Assembly (NCBI GenBank): GCA_039915505.1
Contig: JBDSND010000081.1
Coordinates: 12,850-76,849 of the forward strand
Direction of reading: 5' to 3'
DNA from: CAIWHR01 sp039915505
Lineage (GTDB): Bacteria; Pseudomonadota; Gammaproteobacteria; Burkholderiales; Casimicrobiaceae
DNA: 64,000 bases
This document shows, piece after piece, positions 7,790 to 14,889 of the stretch; position 1 is the first letter of the stretch, and every line of letters begins with the position of its first letter. Both the position numbers and the translations under genes were made by a program. The notes beneath the pieces are model-generated. The model worked only from the letters and a program-made list of their open reading frames with translations. It was not told the DNA's origin and searched no databases.

Positions 7790-8428
7790 GTGAACGCTAA
7801 GCCAAGAATTCTCATCGCGGACGATCACGCCTTGTTTCGCGCGGGCGTTCGATCGCTGTTGGAAGCCCAGACAGATTGGGACGTGGGGGGCGAAGCTGCC
7901 ACCGGCGACGAGGCACTGAAGCGCATGCGCAACGAGAACTGGGATGCCGTGCTGCTGGACATCTCGCTCCCTGATCGCACCGGCATCGACATCCTTCGGC
8001 AGATTCGTCCCCATAAGCCGACCCTCCCGATCCTGATCCTTTCGATGTACCCGGAGCAGCAATACGCTGTGAACCTGCTGCGCGCGGGGGCTTCGGGATA
8101 TCTCACCAAGGATGCGGTTCCGGAGCAGGTGATCGTAGCCGTGCGCACGCTACTTGCGGGCCGGAAGTACATCAGCAACGAGGTAGCCCAGCTTTTGGCG
8201 GGCGATGTCGACGGCGATGGCCGGCCCCTGCACTCGTCGCTTTCGGAGCGGGAGTTTCAGATCTTTTGCAAGCTTGCGGCGGGTAAATCGGTTGGGGATA
8301 TAGCCGAGGAGTTGCATCTTTCGAACAAGACGGTCAGCACGTACCGGACCCGGGTATTGGAGAAGATGAATCTGTCGAGCAACGCCGATCTCACCTACTA
8401 CGCGATCAAGAACGGCCTGATCCAGTAG
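7790..8428 (+). CDS. LuxR/NarL-family response regulator
   Basis: A 212-residue two-domain regulator. The receiver domain (about 5-122) has the acidic pair D11/D12, phospho-acceptor D57 in VLLDISLPD, and the conserved lysine in GYLTKDA. The LuxR-type helix-turn-helix (about 148-208) contains LSEREFQIFCKLAAGKSVGD and the recognition helix NKTVSTYRTRVLEKM. The CHASE3 kinase at 4917-6323 has the matching HisKA_3 class, so the two probably form a pair although the sigma54 activator lies between them. The receiver-only protein follows 10 bases after its stop, suggesting co-transcription. Confidence 0.94.
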   Translation: MNAKPRILIADDHALFRAGVRSLLEAQTDWDVGGEAATGDEALKRMRNENWDAVLLDISLPDRTGIDILRQIRPHKPTLPILILSMYPEQQYAVNLLRAGASGYLTKDAVPEQVIVAVRTLLAGRKYISNEVAQLLAGDVDGDGRPLHSSLSEREFQIFCKLAAGKSVGDIAEELHLSNKTVSTYRTRVLEKMNLSSNADLTYYAIKNGLIQ

Positions 8429-8438
8429 CGGCTTACAC

Positions 8439-8870
8439 GTGGGCGGAATCGGATCGGGGGTGGAGAGTGACGCCGGCGGCTCGGCCGCGCGGCCTCCATT
8501 GCGCGTTTACCTCGTCGAGGATTCGATCTCGGTCCGGGAACGCCTGCTGGATTTTCTGTCCGATCCGGGAGAAGTCGAGATCGTCGGGTATGCCGAGAAC
8601 GAGGCTGCGGCCGTTGCCAATCTCAAGGACGATCGCGTCGATGTGGCGATCATCGATCTCAACTTGAAGGCAGGCAGTGGATTCGGCGTAATCTCCGCAT
8701 TGCGTGCGCAGTATCCGGCCTCCCCGCCGACGATCGTGGTGCTCACGAACTATGCGTTCCCGGAATACGAGGTTGCGTGCCGCGAGCGTGGCGCCGACTT
8801 CTTTTTCGACAAGTCCACGCAGTTCGGATCGGTGAAAACACTTTTAGGCGACCTGCGCTCGCAGAAATAG
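8439..8870 (+). CDS. Single-domain response regulator (receiver only)
   Basis: A 143-residue receiver domain with no output domain: D28 in LVEDS, phospho-acceptor D73 in AIIDLNLK, VVLTNYAF with the switch Thr, and K125 in FFFDKS. The GTG at 8439 gives an N-terminal extension; an in-frame GTG at 8460 after a G-rich stretch is an alternative start. It follows the LuxR-type regulator directly. It could be a phosphate sink or relay protein, or act on the receiver-less sigma54 activator through protein contact. This partner role is inferred. Confidence 0.88.
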   Translation: MGGIGSGVESDAGGSAARPPLRVYLVEDSISVRERLLDFLSDPGEVEIVGYAENEAAAVANLKDDRVDVAIIDLNLKAGSGFGVISALRAQYPASPPTIVVLTNYAFPEYEVACRERGADFFFDKSTQFGSVKTLLGDLRSQK

Positions 8871-9009
8871 ACTGCTGCCGATGGCCGATGTAGTTTTTTC
8901 CGGCCGCCGCGCATGAACTACCGCTCGCGCTGACGCGTGCAACTGCGCGTTCAAGCGGCTCGGCGGACTCTTCGGACGGGTTCTTCGGGTAAGCGGCTTG
9001 CAGACACAC

Positions 9010-9025
9010 TGGCACAAAGAGTGCT
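9010..9025 (+). promoter_or_regulatory. Sigma54 (-24/-12) promoter upstream of the DUF883 operon
   Basis: TGGCACAAAGAGTGCT matches the consensus TGGCAC-N5-TTGCW with one mismatch, with the invariant GG (9011-9012) and GC (9023-9024) exactly ten bases apart. Transcription would start near 9036, giving a leader of about 180 bases before the ATG at 9214. The 343-base gap 8871-9213 holds no gene. A dyad-like element GACGCGT-N6-GCGCGTT at 8932-8951, some 60-80 bases upstream, could be an enhancer. Confidence 0.7.
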
Positions 9026-9213
9026 GGGGTGGGAAGCCATCACGCGGTTGGTATGGGGTTGCCCCTTCCAACTGTCGAGGCGCAATGCATCATCGCTCGT
9101 TCGCGGCGACGGCGGTTGCGGGAAGGTAATCGCTGCCCGCTATTAAAGGCTCCAGCCCGCATCCGGGTTGGCCGCGTAGTGCACCTACAACTCACAACAT
9201 CGGAGCTGACACC

Positions 9214-9612
9214 ATGGCAACCAACCACATGAATGCGGGAACGACGGCCGACGAAGCTTCGCGGATTGGCGGCGAGGCGTCCCGACTTGCCGACGACGCC
9301 ATGGACACGCTCGAGTCCACCAAGGACAACTTGATGAGCGAGTTCAGGAACCTGATCGCCGAAGGCGAAAGCTTGCTCCGCGCGACGTCGAATCTGTCGG
9401 GCGAAGCGCTGTTGACGGCACGCGAGAAGTTTCAGGGCCAACTCGCCACCGCCAAGGCGCGGGCGGCCGACTACACCGCCACGGCGCGCGCCAAGGGGCG
9501 CGAAGCCGCGCTCATGGCGGACGACTATGTGCATGACAATCCCTGGGCGGCCATCGGGGTCGCCGCTGGCGTCGGCTTTCTGATCGGCGCCATCATGAGC
9601 CGGCGGCCGTGA
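9214..9612 (+). CDS. DUF883 family protein (ElaB/YqjD type)
   Basis: A 132-residue protein: a long amphipathic helical region with heptad character (about 10-105) and a C-terminal transmembrane helix (about 112-128, WAAIGVAAGVGFLIGAIMS) ending in basic residues. This is the architecture of the C-tail-anchored ElaB/YqjD/YgaM proteins; in E. coli YqjD is a stationary-phase, ribosome-associating inner-membrane protein. A GGAG lies about ten bases before the ATG. It is first in a four-gene operon behind a sigma54-type promoter, and the next gene overlaps it by four bases. Confidence 0.93.
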   Translation: MATNHMNAGTTADEASRIGGEASRLADDAMDTLESTKDNLMSEFRNLIAEGESLLRATSNLSGEALLTAREKFQGQLATAKARAADYTATARAKGREAALMADDYVHDNPWAAIGVAAGVGFLIGAIMSRRP

Positions 9613-10019
9613 GCGAAAAACTGGACGCCGCGGTTCGGACGGGCACGACGACGGATCCGGGTCTCCTAGCCCGCGGCCGGCGGTTTGTCGGTGCGCTCTT
9701 GGAGCACGTTGCGACGCGGGGCGAGCTCCTAGCCGTAGAGCTCGCCGAGGAGAAGGAGCGCCTGATTCATACGCTCGTCGCCGTGAGCGTGCTGCTCGCT
9801 GCGGTGGTGATGGTGCTGGTGTTCGCTGGCGTGCTCGCGCTCGTGCTCGCCTGGGACACTTCGCATCGTAACCTGGTGGCCTGGCTCATTCCGGTCGTGT
9901 TCCTGGCATTGGCGGGTGGGGCGTGGTTATGGCTGAAGAGCCTCCTGAGCAAGAAGGTCGTACTCTTCCGCGACAGTCTCAAGGACCTCAAGCAGGACGC
10001 CAAAGAGCTCAAGGCGTGA
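9609..10019 (+). CDS. YqjE-like putative holin-superfamily membrane protein
   Basis: A 136-residue protein starting with GTG in a GTGA overlap with the DUF883 stop. An amphipathic N-terminal half (HVATRGELLAVELAEEKERL) precedes two transmembrane helices at about 57-80 and 93-113, then a charged tail (SLKDLKQDAKELKA). This is the YqjE organisation, conserved beside YqjD-type genes. Despite the family name, nothing suggests a phage origin or lysis function here. A membrane-stress role is inferred from linkage. Confidence 0.88.
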   Translation: MSEKLDAAVRTGTTTDPGLLARGRRFVGALLEHVATRGELLAVELAEEKERLIHTLVAVSVLLAAVVMVLVFAGVLALVLAWDTSHRNLVAWLIPVVFLALAGGAWLWLKSLLSKKVVLFRDSLKDLKQDAKELKA

Positions 10020-10024
10020 CGGCC

Positions 10025-10510
10025 ATGGCGAGCAAAGCGGTCGAAGTTCGCAAGGAGTCCCTGTCCGAGCGCCGGGCGCGCGTGGAGCGTCAGCTCGCAC
10101 ACCAGCGGGCCGAGCTCGCAACCGAATGGTGGGGCATCGAGCGCAGGTTCCATGCGCAAGAGCGCCGGGTGGTTGGATTCGCGCGCGGCTTTCGCGCCGT
10201 GCTGTCCGTCGGCGCGGTTGCCGGGGGCGCTTGGCTCATCCGACGGTTCGGCCCGGCGGCGATCGCGCGCCCGGCACTATTGGGGCTTTCCGGGTGGCAG
10301 TTCCTGCGCCGGTTCCTACCCACCCGCAACGCAGGTTCCACCCATAGGATCAGTGATGGATTCTCGGCAACACGATGGCTTACCCTCGCTCTCACCGTCG
10401 TCAACAGCTTCCGGCGGCGTCACGCTGAGCGACGTCAAGACCCTGCGCGAGCGCGCGAGAAAGCACATCCAGGAAGGGGCCGTTACGGCCGGTTACGGCG
10501 CCAACCGTGA
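10025..10510 (+). CDS. YqjK-like protein, 3' part overlapping the ferritin-like gene
   Basis: The first 105 or so residues fit the short YqjK family: a basic helix (SLSERRARVERQLAHQRAEL) followed by a hydrophobic stretch (FRAVLSVGAVAGGAWLIRRF) and GLSGWQFLRRFLP. E. coli YqjK is about 99 residues, whereas this frame stays open to 161 residues and runs 155 bases into the ferritin-like gene in another frame. The tail (RRRHAERRQDPARAREKAHP) is arginine-rich, as expected when the second frame of a high-GC gene is read, so the functional part probably ends near residue 110. Third gene of the YqjD-E-K set. Confidence 0.7.
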   Translation: MASKAVEVRKESLSERRARVERQLAHQRAELATEWWGIERRFHAQERRVVGFARGFRAVLSVGAVAGGAWLIRRFGPAAIARPALLGLSGWQFLRRFLPTRNAGSTHRISDGFSATRWLTLALTVVNSFRRRHAERRQDPARAREKAHPGRGRYGRLRRQP

Positions 10511-10970
10511 AATGGTCGTCAAGCTCCTGAACGACGCGCTCGCGACCGAGCTCGTTTGCGTACTGCGCTACAAGCGGCATTACTACATGGCGCAGGGGCC
10601 GCATTCCGATGCGGCCGCCGCTGAGTTCTTGGAGCATGCCAAGCAGGAAGAAGAGCACGCCGACCAGATCGCCACCCGTATCGTGCAACTCGGCGGCGAG
10701 CCGGACTTCTCTCCTGATACGCTCACGTCGCGCAGTCACGCCGAGTACGTGCCAGGCGCCGACTTGGCGGCCATGATCCGGGAAGATCTCGTCGCCGAAC
10801 GGATTGCCATCGATAGCTATCGGGAAATGGCGCTCTATATCGGCGAAGGGGATCCCACGACTCGGCGTATGTTGGAGGAGATCCTCGCCGTGGAGGAAGA
10901 GCACGCGGATGACCTGGCGAGCCTCTTGGCGGTAGATACGACGACCAATCGTTCGGGGCGAGTAGGCTGA
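10356..10970 (+). CDS. Ferritin-like (bacterioferritin-type) diiron protein
   Basis: A 204-residue four-helix-bundle protein with two E-X-X-H-type diiron half-sites: LATELVCVLRYKRHYYM with FLEHAKQEEEHADQI, and LVAERIAIDSYREM with LEEILAVEEEHADDLASLL. The family core starts at SDVKTLRERARKHI (about residue 25). The upstream ATG at 10356 lies inside the YqjK-like frame; a later start cannot be excluded. It would bind and oxidise iron or act in oxidative-stress defence. It is the last gene of the operon, 40 bases before a strong terminator. Confidence 0.9.
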   Translation: MDSRQHDGLPSLSPSSTASGGVTLSDVKTLRERARKHIQEGAVTAGYGANREMVVKLLNDALATELVCVLRYKRHYYMAQGPHSDAAAAEFLEHAKQEEEHADQIATRIVQLGGEPDFSPDTLTSRSHAEYVPGADLAAMIREDLVAERIAIDSYREMALYIGEGDPTTRRMLEEILAVEEEHADDLASLLAVDTTTNRSGRVG

Positions 10971-11010
10971 TCGGAAGCGGGTAGCTAGGAGCGCAACCTC
11001 TCACGCGAGT

Positions 11011-11034
11011 GGGCGGCTCATGGCCGCCCTTTTT
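11011..11034 (+). terminator. Rho-independent terminator after the ferritin-like gene
   Basis: Seven-base perfect stem GGGCGGC/GCCGCCC with a five-base loop, followed by five T residues. It ends the 9214-10970 operon and lies in front of the convergent lipoprotein gene. Confidence 0.85.
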
Positions 11035-11049
11035 CGACTAGTGCGCTCT

Positions 11050-11511
11050 TTACATTCGCGATACGCGGCCGCCGTCGACGCGAACCCGATCACCTACGCG
11101 AAGGTTGAGATCATTGGCACGCTCGACCTGCACCAGGGAGCCCGAGTCGGTGCGCACCGTGATGCGGAAGCGGCTGGCCTCCACCCGGTTTTGCCGCTCG
11201 ACCTCGTTGCCGACCACCGCTCCTCCCACGGCGCCGACGATGGTCGCCGCCGTATTGCCGCTACCACCGCCGAACTGATGGCCAATCACGCCGCCGGCTA
11301 CGCCGCCCAGTAGAGCCCCGACGCCGATGGGGCCCGATCCGTCGCCACGATAAACGTCGATGCTTTCGACCACGCCGTATTGCACGCGCGGGGCGACCGT
11401 GGTGGCGGGGCGATAATTATCGTACGGGGCGCATGCGCCCAGTACCAACGCGGTGCCCACCAAGGCCGGCGCGAGCAAATCCCTACGAAACTTGATGTGT
11501 TCAAAGATCAT
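11050..11511 (-). CDS. Glycine-zipper 2TM outer-membrane lipoprotein (SlyB/Pcp-like)
   Basis: A 153-residue lipoprotein. The signal peptide ends in the lipobox LGAC (Cys about 27). Residues about 65-105 form a glycine-zipper double helix (GALLGGVAGGVIGHQFGG, then GAVGGAVVGNEVE), as in SlyB and the 17 kDa antigens. A small C-terminal beta domain follows (FRITVRTDSGSLVQVE). Such proteins stabilise the outer membrane under envelope stress. GGAGG seven bases before the ATG supports the start. The ATG overlaps the stop of the upstream lipoprotein gene (ATGA), so the two are co-translated. Confidence 0.92.
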   Translation of the reverse strand: MIFEHIKFRRDLLAPALVGTALVLGACAPYDNYRPATTVAPRVQYGVVESIDVYRGDGSGPIGVGALLGGVAGGVIGHQFGGGSGNTAATIVGAVGGAVVGNEVERQNRVEASRFRITVRTDSGSLVQVERANDLNLRVGDRVRVDGGRVSRM

Positions 11512-11933
11512 TTGGCCTCCCGAGCCGGATATGAGTTCGGCGTCGCAACGGCTTCGCTGCCGCGCGGTGCGTTCGCCGATTCGCGCCGAATGTTCTCGTC
11601 CCCGCGCTTGGCGAAGGCGTCCGAGCTGTGATTGTTCGCCTGGCCCTCGAGGGGCAGGGCGTTGTCTCGTTCGGGCTTGGTCAGTGCAGTGTAGGCGCCA
11701 TCCGCGGGGCTGCCTGGAGTCGTCATCGCGCTGCCCGCCGGCGGCAATGATGGATCGACGGCGGGAGCCGGAGCCGGGTTGGTCGTCGTCGCGGATTTGA
11801 CGGACGCCGGCGTGACGTCGCGCCCCGGCGGAATGGAGGCTGTCGTATTGCGCTCCTGTTGGCACCCCGAAACCGCGATCACAAGCCCCACGACCGTCAA
11901 AGCTCCAAGGGTGGTCATGCGTGCTCCCATCAT
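11508..11933 (-). CDS. Small lipoprotein with disordered Pro/Ala/Thr-rich body
   Basis: About 141 residues starting at either of two adjacent ATGs (11933, 11930) behind GGAGA. The hydrophobic leader ends in the lipobox VSGC. The mature part is low in complexity (Pro, Ala, Thr, Asn rich, no hydrophobic core), like a flexible periplasmic tether. I recognise no family. It is coupled to the glycine-zipper lipoprotein by a four-base overlap, so a shared envelope role is likely. Confidence 0.75.
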   Translation of the reverse strand: MMGARMTTLGALTVVGLVIAVSGCQQERNTTASIPPGRDVTPASVKSATTTNPAPAPAVDPSLPPAGSAMTTPGSPADGAYTALTKPERDNALPLEGQANNHSSDAFAKRGDENIRRESANAPRGSEAVATPNSYPAREAK

Positions 11934-12015
11934 CGTCTCCGTTGGGTGGTGGTGCAGGATAGAGCCGAGAGGCGGTTGCGGTGCGGTCGCTGCCCCGCGT
12001 GGCCGCTGGAGGCGT

Positions 12016-12285
12016 TCACCACGGCCAATCCCCGCTGCCTCTTCCAGCGAGACGGCCACTGGCGGCGCCAGCCAATGCAAATACGCCGCCGACGCCGAGC
12101 ACCAGAAACCCGACGAGCACGGCCATGACCTGGCCGACGGGCGAGGATCCAGCACCGGCGATGATGAGGGTTCCGATTATCGCGAATGCCGCGGCGATGC
12201 CCGCGGCCATCCAGACGAAACTGGGTTCGTGCCAAGCGGGCCGCGGCGTGGCGAGATTGCGATAGTAAGGGCTATGTGTGGCCAT
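12016..12285 (-). CDS. Small two-helix membrane protein, unknown function
   Basis: An 89-residue protein with a polar N-terminus (MATHSPYYRNLATPRPAWHE) and two hydrophobic segments at about 24-44 and 51-75, the second glycine-rich. The composition is convincing for a real inner-membrane protein. No family is recognised and no strong ribosome site is visible. It lies on the same strand as the lipoprotein pair and the CsbD genes. Confidence 0.5.
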   Translation of the reverse strand: MATHSPYYRNLATPRPAWHEPSFVWMAAGIAAAFAIIGTLIIAGAGSSPVGQVMAVLVGFLVLGVGGVFALAGAASGRLAGRGSGDWPW

Positions 12286-12382
12286 TCCTCAAGCGTAGCT
12301 GCCGGTGTCCGCGATCGACATCAGACGCTTGCTCCTGTTCGTGTAGGCGCACGCCCACATCCCACCTCCACCTCTGAGAATG

Positions 12383-12730
12383 TCAATCGGCCGCGACTTG
12401 CCTGGAGCATTGCACCGGGCGCGTCGCGGTCGCAGGGACGCAGGAGAACGTGGCCGACTCGTTTCGTGCCACGCCGACGGTCCACGTTGCCTCCTGTGGC
12501 GCCGGGCTCGTCTGTAGGCCCTTGCTTAACATCGCCTGGGCAATGCGCGGCAGACAATCGCGTACCTCCGGACTAACGACCGCGACGCACGCAACTGGCG
12601 TCAGACCGCGGTCCCGGGGCGCATTGACACTGCGCGTTGCCAAGCTAGTCGCGATCGCAATGGTGGGAAGTGACAGCCCCAGAACGAGCACGTCCAGCAA
12701 CCGTTCGGGCCGGGTCCAGAACCCGTTCAC
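12383..12730 (-). CDS. Membrane-anchored or secreted small protein coupled to csbD-like gene
   Basis: A 115-residue frame starting at GTG in a GTGA overlap with the CsbD-like stop, which favours a real gene. After NGFWTRPERLLDVLVLGLSL there is one hydrophobic segment (about 12-30). The rest is soluble with four cysteines (VACVAVVSPEVRDCLP, TFSCVP, VQCSRQ), so a periplasmic disulfide-bonded domain is possible. No family is recognised. Confidence 0.45.
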   Translation of the reverse strand: MNGFWTRPERLLDVLVLGLSLPTIAIATSLATRSVNAPRDRGLTPVACVAVVSPEVRDCLPRIAQAMLSKGLQTSPAPQEATWTVGVARNESATFSCVPATATRPVQCSRQVAAD

Positions 12731-12981
12731 GGCTCGCGTCGGGGGCTTCGCGGGACGCCGTCGTCCGCTGATGGATTCCCGTCGGCGTGGCGGCGTTCAA
12801 AGTCGCTGACCTGCCGTTCGGCCTCATCCTTCGACACCCCGTAGACCTCCTGCACGCGGCCGGCGAGTTGATCGCGCTTGCCGCCAATAACATCGAGTTG
12901 GTCGTCGGTGAGCTTGCCCCATTGCTCCTTGACCTTTCCCTTGAACTGCTTCCAGTTCCCCTGTACGCGATCCCCGTTCAT
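12727..12981 (-). CDS. CsbD family stress protein
   Basis: An 84-residue hydrophilic protein with the CsbD core: DRVQGNWKQFKGKVKEQWGK, LTDDQLDVIGGKRDQLAGRV, EVYGVSKDEAERQVSDFE. CsbD-like proteins are general-stress proteins of unknown mechanism. The C-terminal extension is Pro/Arg-rich. AGGAGG lies six bases before the ATG, and a very good sigma54-type promoter sits 36-51 bases upstream. Confidence 0.95.
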   Translation of the reverse strand: MNGDRVQGNWKQFKGKVKEQWGKLTDDQLDVIGGKRDQLAGRVQEVYGVSKDEAERQVSDFERRHADGNPSADDGVPRSPRREP

Positions 12982-13016
12982 GACGAACCTCCTATCGGTG
13001 ACGTGCCCGGTTGCGA

Positions 13017-13032
13017 TGCATCCGCCGTGCCA
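13017..13032 (-). promoter_or_regulatory. Sigma54 (-24/-12) promoter of the CsbD operon
   Basis: On the minus strand TGGCACGGCGGATGCA matches TGGCACG-N4-TTGCA with one mismatch, with GG and GC ten bases apart. Initiation near 13006 gives a leader of about 25 bases containing the AGGAGG ribosome site of the CsbD gene. It stands back to back with a second sigma54-type promoter at 13152. Confidence 0.78.
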
Positions 13033-13151
13033 CCTCCGAAAGCCACGGCCGCGCAGATGCTCAACTTTGGGAGGCGTGGTCGAAACCGGAAAAAACGACA
13101 GGAGCCGATCTGAAACTATGATCGAGGTCGCCGATCAGGGGCCCAATGCCC

Positions 13152-13167
13152 CGGCACGGAAGCTGCA
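13152..13167 (+). promoter_or_regulatory. Sigma54-type promoter in front of a small membrane-protein gene
   Basis: CGGCACGGAAGCTGCA keeps GG-N10-GC and the flanking CACG and TGCA of the consensus, with two mismatches. Expected start near 13178, about 42 bases before the ATG at 13220. It is divergent from the promoter at 13017-13032, so one activator bound nearby could serve both. Confidence 0.6.
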
Positions 13168-13219
13168 TCGACCTGGTATCGGAGTGCCCGGTGGCTGGCT
13201 CAAACTATTGGAGAGCGGG

Positions 13220-13408
13220 ATGATCAAAGGACTATGGTTGGTGGGCGTGGCGGCGGCCGTAATGAGCGTGGTACGTTTCTGTCGCAACGAGATCGCCCAG
13301 GAGCGAGTGCGCCGCGAGGCGCGGCACGAGCACCACGACGCGACACGGTGGGAAGGGGAAGGAGGCAATGCGGTAGAGCCTACGTATCGGTCCGCCGTGT
13401 CGGGGTAG
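13220..13408 (+). CDS. Small single-helix membrane protein, unknown function
   Basis: A 62-residue frame: MIKGLWLVGVAAAVMSVVRF is one transmembrane helix followed by a highly charged tail (NEIAQERVRREARHEHHDAT). GGAG six bases before the ATG and a sigma54-type promoter about 50 bases upstream support it. No family is recognised. Confidence 0.5.
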   Translation: MIKGLWLVGVAAAVMSVVRFCRNEIAQERVRREARHEHHDATRWEGEGGNAVEPTYRSAVSG

Positions 13409-13682
13409 CGTAAATTCCACCCAGCCCGATGAACATATTGCGCGAGCCACCTGGGTCGCATTGGTGCGGTGATGCGACGCGTAGGACGCGCGTTGCATTC
13501 GAGGTTCGCGCGCACGCCAGCAGCATCGGGTAGGCACCGCGATGCGCGGGGTGGTTGGGCGACCGACCCATTTTGATGAGCTCTTCTTCGCGACCACGCC
13601 TAGGTCTTCTTTCCCACCCGTTTTAGAGTGAAACAAGCCTCGGCGGTCCACCGCGACGGGGCCTCGATTCAGGAGATCATCC

Positions 13683-13925
13683 ATGAGCACCGACAAGGAA
13701 CACGGCGAAGGCAACTACAAGGCAAGTCGTGACTACAACGAGCGCACCAAGCGCTTCGTCGATTCGGGGAAGGTAGACGGGGCGGCGCACGCTGCCGCGC
13801 CTGCCAACGAGCAGGAGGCGGCGGAGTTGCGGCAGGCCGAGGCCGTAGGCAAGAGCCGCGCGAAGGAAGAAGATCCGGCACTTCAGAAAGGCAAACCACG
13901 CCCGAGAGGCAAGGCCGGTAGTTGA
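13683..13925 (+). CDS. Small hydrophilic stress-type protein
   Basis: An 80-residue, strongly hydrophilic protein, apparently disordered, with MSTDKEHGEGNYKASRDYNE at the start and a Lys/Arg/Pro tail. I have seen this N-terminal pattern in small hypothetical proteins of beta- and alphaproteobacteria near stress genes; the function is unknown. AGGAG about nine bases before the ATG supports the start. The 274-base gap before it holds no other gene; GACGCGT-N5-GCGCGTT lies in it at 13476-13494. Confidence 0.75.
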   Translation: MSTDKEHGEGNYKASRDYNERTKRFVDSGKVDGAAHAAAPANEQEAAELRQAEAVGKSRAKEEDPALQKGKPRPRGKAGS

Positions 13926-14033
13926 GCGGGTAACTGTCGGACCCGCCCAAGCCGTCGACGAACTTTACAAGTGATTCAATCCATTCTCGCAGTATGAGCG
14001 CCAACGCATTGTAACTGCGAATAAAACGTTACG

Positions 14034-14049
14034 TGGCATATCTCTTGCA
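14034..14049 (+). promoter_or_regulatory. Sigma54 (-24/-12) promoter near 14.0 kb
   Basis: TGGCATATCTCTTGCA matches TGGCAY-N5-TTGCA fully, with GG (14035-14036) and GC (14047-14048) ten bases apart. Initiation is expected near 14060, in an AT-richer pocket. The next plausible coding start is the ATG at 14183, leaving a leader of about 120 bases. Confidence 0.72.
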
Positions 14050-14182
14050 AAAGGAGAGCGCCATATTCGCGGACCCCTGGAGCTCGCTGGCTCGAGGTGA
14101 CGACGCCGCGACGTCCACGCGGGCGCGTGGAACCGGCGGCAGCTTTCCTCGAACGCGCCACAGAGGCGGATGGGAATTGCGA

Positions 14183-14344
14183 ATGGACGTTTCGGCTTGG
14201 TGGGTGCTCGGGTCGTTTCTGGCGGGCGGGTACGCAGGGGCCTTGCTGGTCGGCCTGATCGCGATGGCGTCCCGCGATGGCGGTCCGTCACGCGGCCCGG
14301 GCCACAGTTCCAAAGGGGGCGGCGACCCGCGCTACAGTCTCTAG
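14183..14344 (+). CDS. Tiny single-helix membrane protein
   Basis: A 53-residue frame: MDVSAWWVLGSFLAGGYAGA continues as one transmembrane helix with a Trp pair at the membrane edge, then a Gly/Ser/Pro-rich soluble tail. It resembles the short membrane proteins beginning W-V-L-G-x-F-x-x-G-G found in many proteobacteria. The frame is open further upstream (to 14033), but that part has no coding character. It lies downstream of the sigma54 promoter at 14034. Confidence 0.45.
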   Translation: MDVSAWWVLGSFLAGGYAGALLVGLIAMASRDGGPSRGPGHSSKGGGDPRYSL

Positions 14345-14484
14345 GGCAGACCAGTCCCTCTGGACCACTCAACGTGGCCGGGGTGGATGCCCGACTCGCC
14401 CACCGGCTGGCAAGGCCGAGCGCCTCACTGTACGCCGCTCGGCGACCGCGACTGCCCCATCCGCACGGCCCGGGCTCCTGAAAC

Positions 14485-14889
14485 ATGGTATTTCGGCCGA
14501 GTCCTATCGCAACGAACTCCGTGCGCGGCGGTCCTCGAGGGTGCTTTCACTCCGAGCCAGACCTCTTCGGCACGCCGCGCGAGCCGCTGTGGTCGCTGCT
14601 TTACCGGTACTGGTTCTGGGGGTGGCTCTTCCGCGACATGAATCTGGGCGATTCCATCCACCGGCAGGCGTCCTGGCGACACAACATGGCGATGCGCGCC
14701 TGCCTGCCCACGTACATGGGTCGCTGGCTCACATGCACCACGGCGAGCGCACTGGTCGCGCAGGGCGTGGAGGCGTCGACGGCGACGGGTGTATTGCCGG
14801 CCCTCTTCTATATGGGCTCGGTCCTGGGTAGCGTGGTTTTCACCATGGCAGCCACGATCTGGATGTTCCTCGCGCGCGGCGGGCATTAG
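14485..14889 (+). CDS. Hypothetical membrane-associated protein
   Basis: A 134-residue frame. From about residue 30 the composition is that of a real protein, rich in Trp and Tyr: PLWSLLYRYWFWGWLFRDMN, RQASWRHNMAMRACLPTYMG, then a C-terminal transmembrane helix (about 103-129). The first 25 residues look less convincing, so the true start may be later. No family is assigned with certainty and no ribosome site is visible. Confidence 0.55.
   Translation: MVFRPSPIATNSVRGGPRGCFHSEPDLFGTPREPLWSLLYRYWFWGWLFRDMNLGDSIHRQASWRHNMAMRACLPTYMGRWLTCTTASALVAQGVEASTATGVLPALFYMGSVLGSVVFTMAATIWMFLARGGH

Noticed and set aside
9609..10019. Prophage remnant, from the holin family name of YqjE
   Set aside because: The YqjD-YqjE-YqjK order is a normal chromosomal set, and no phage genes are nearby.
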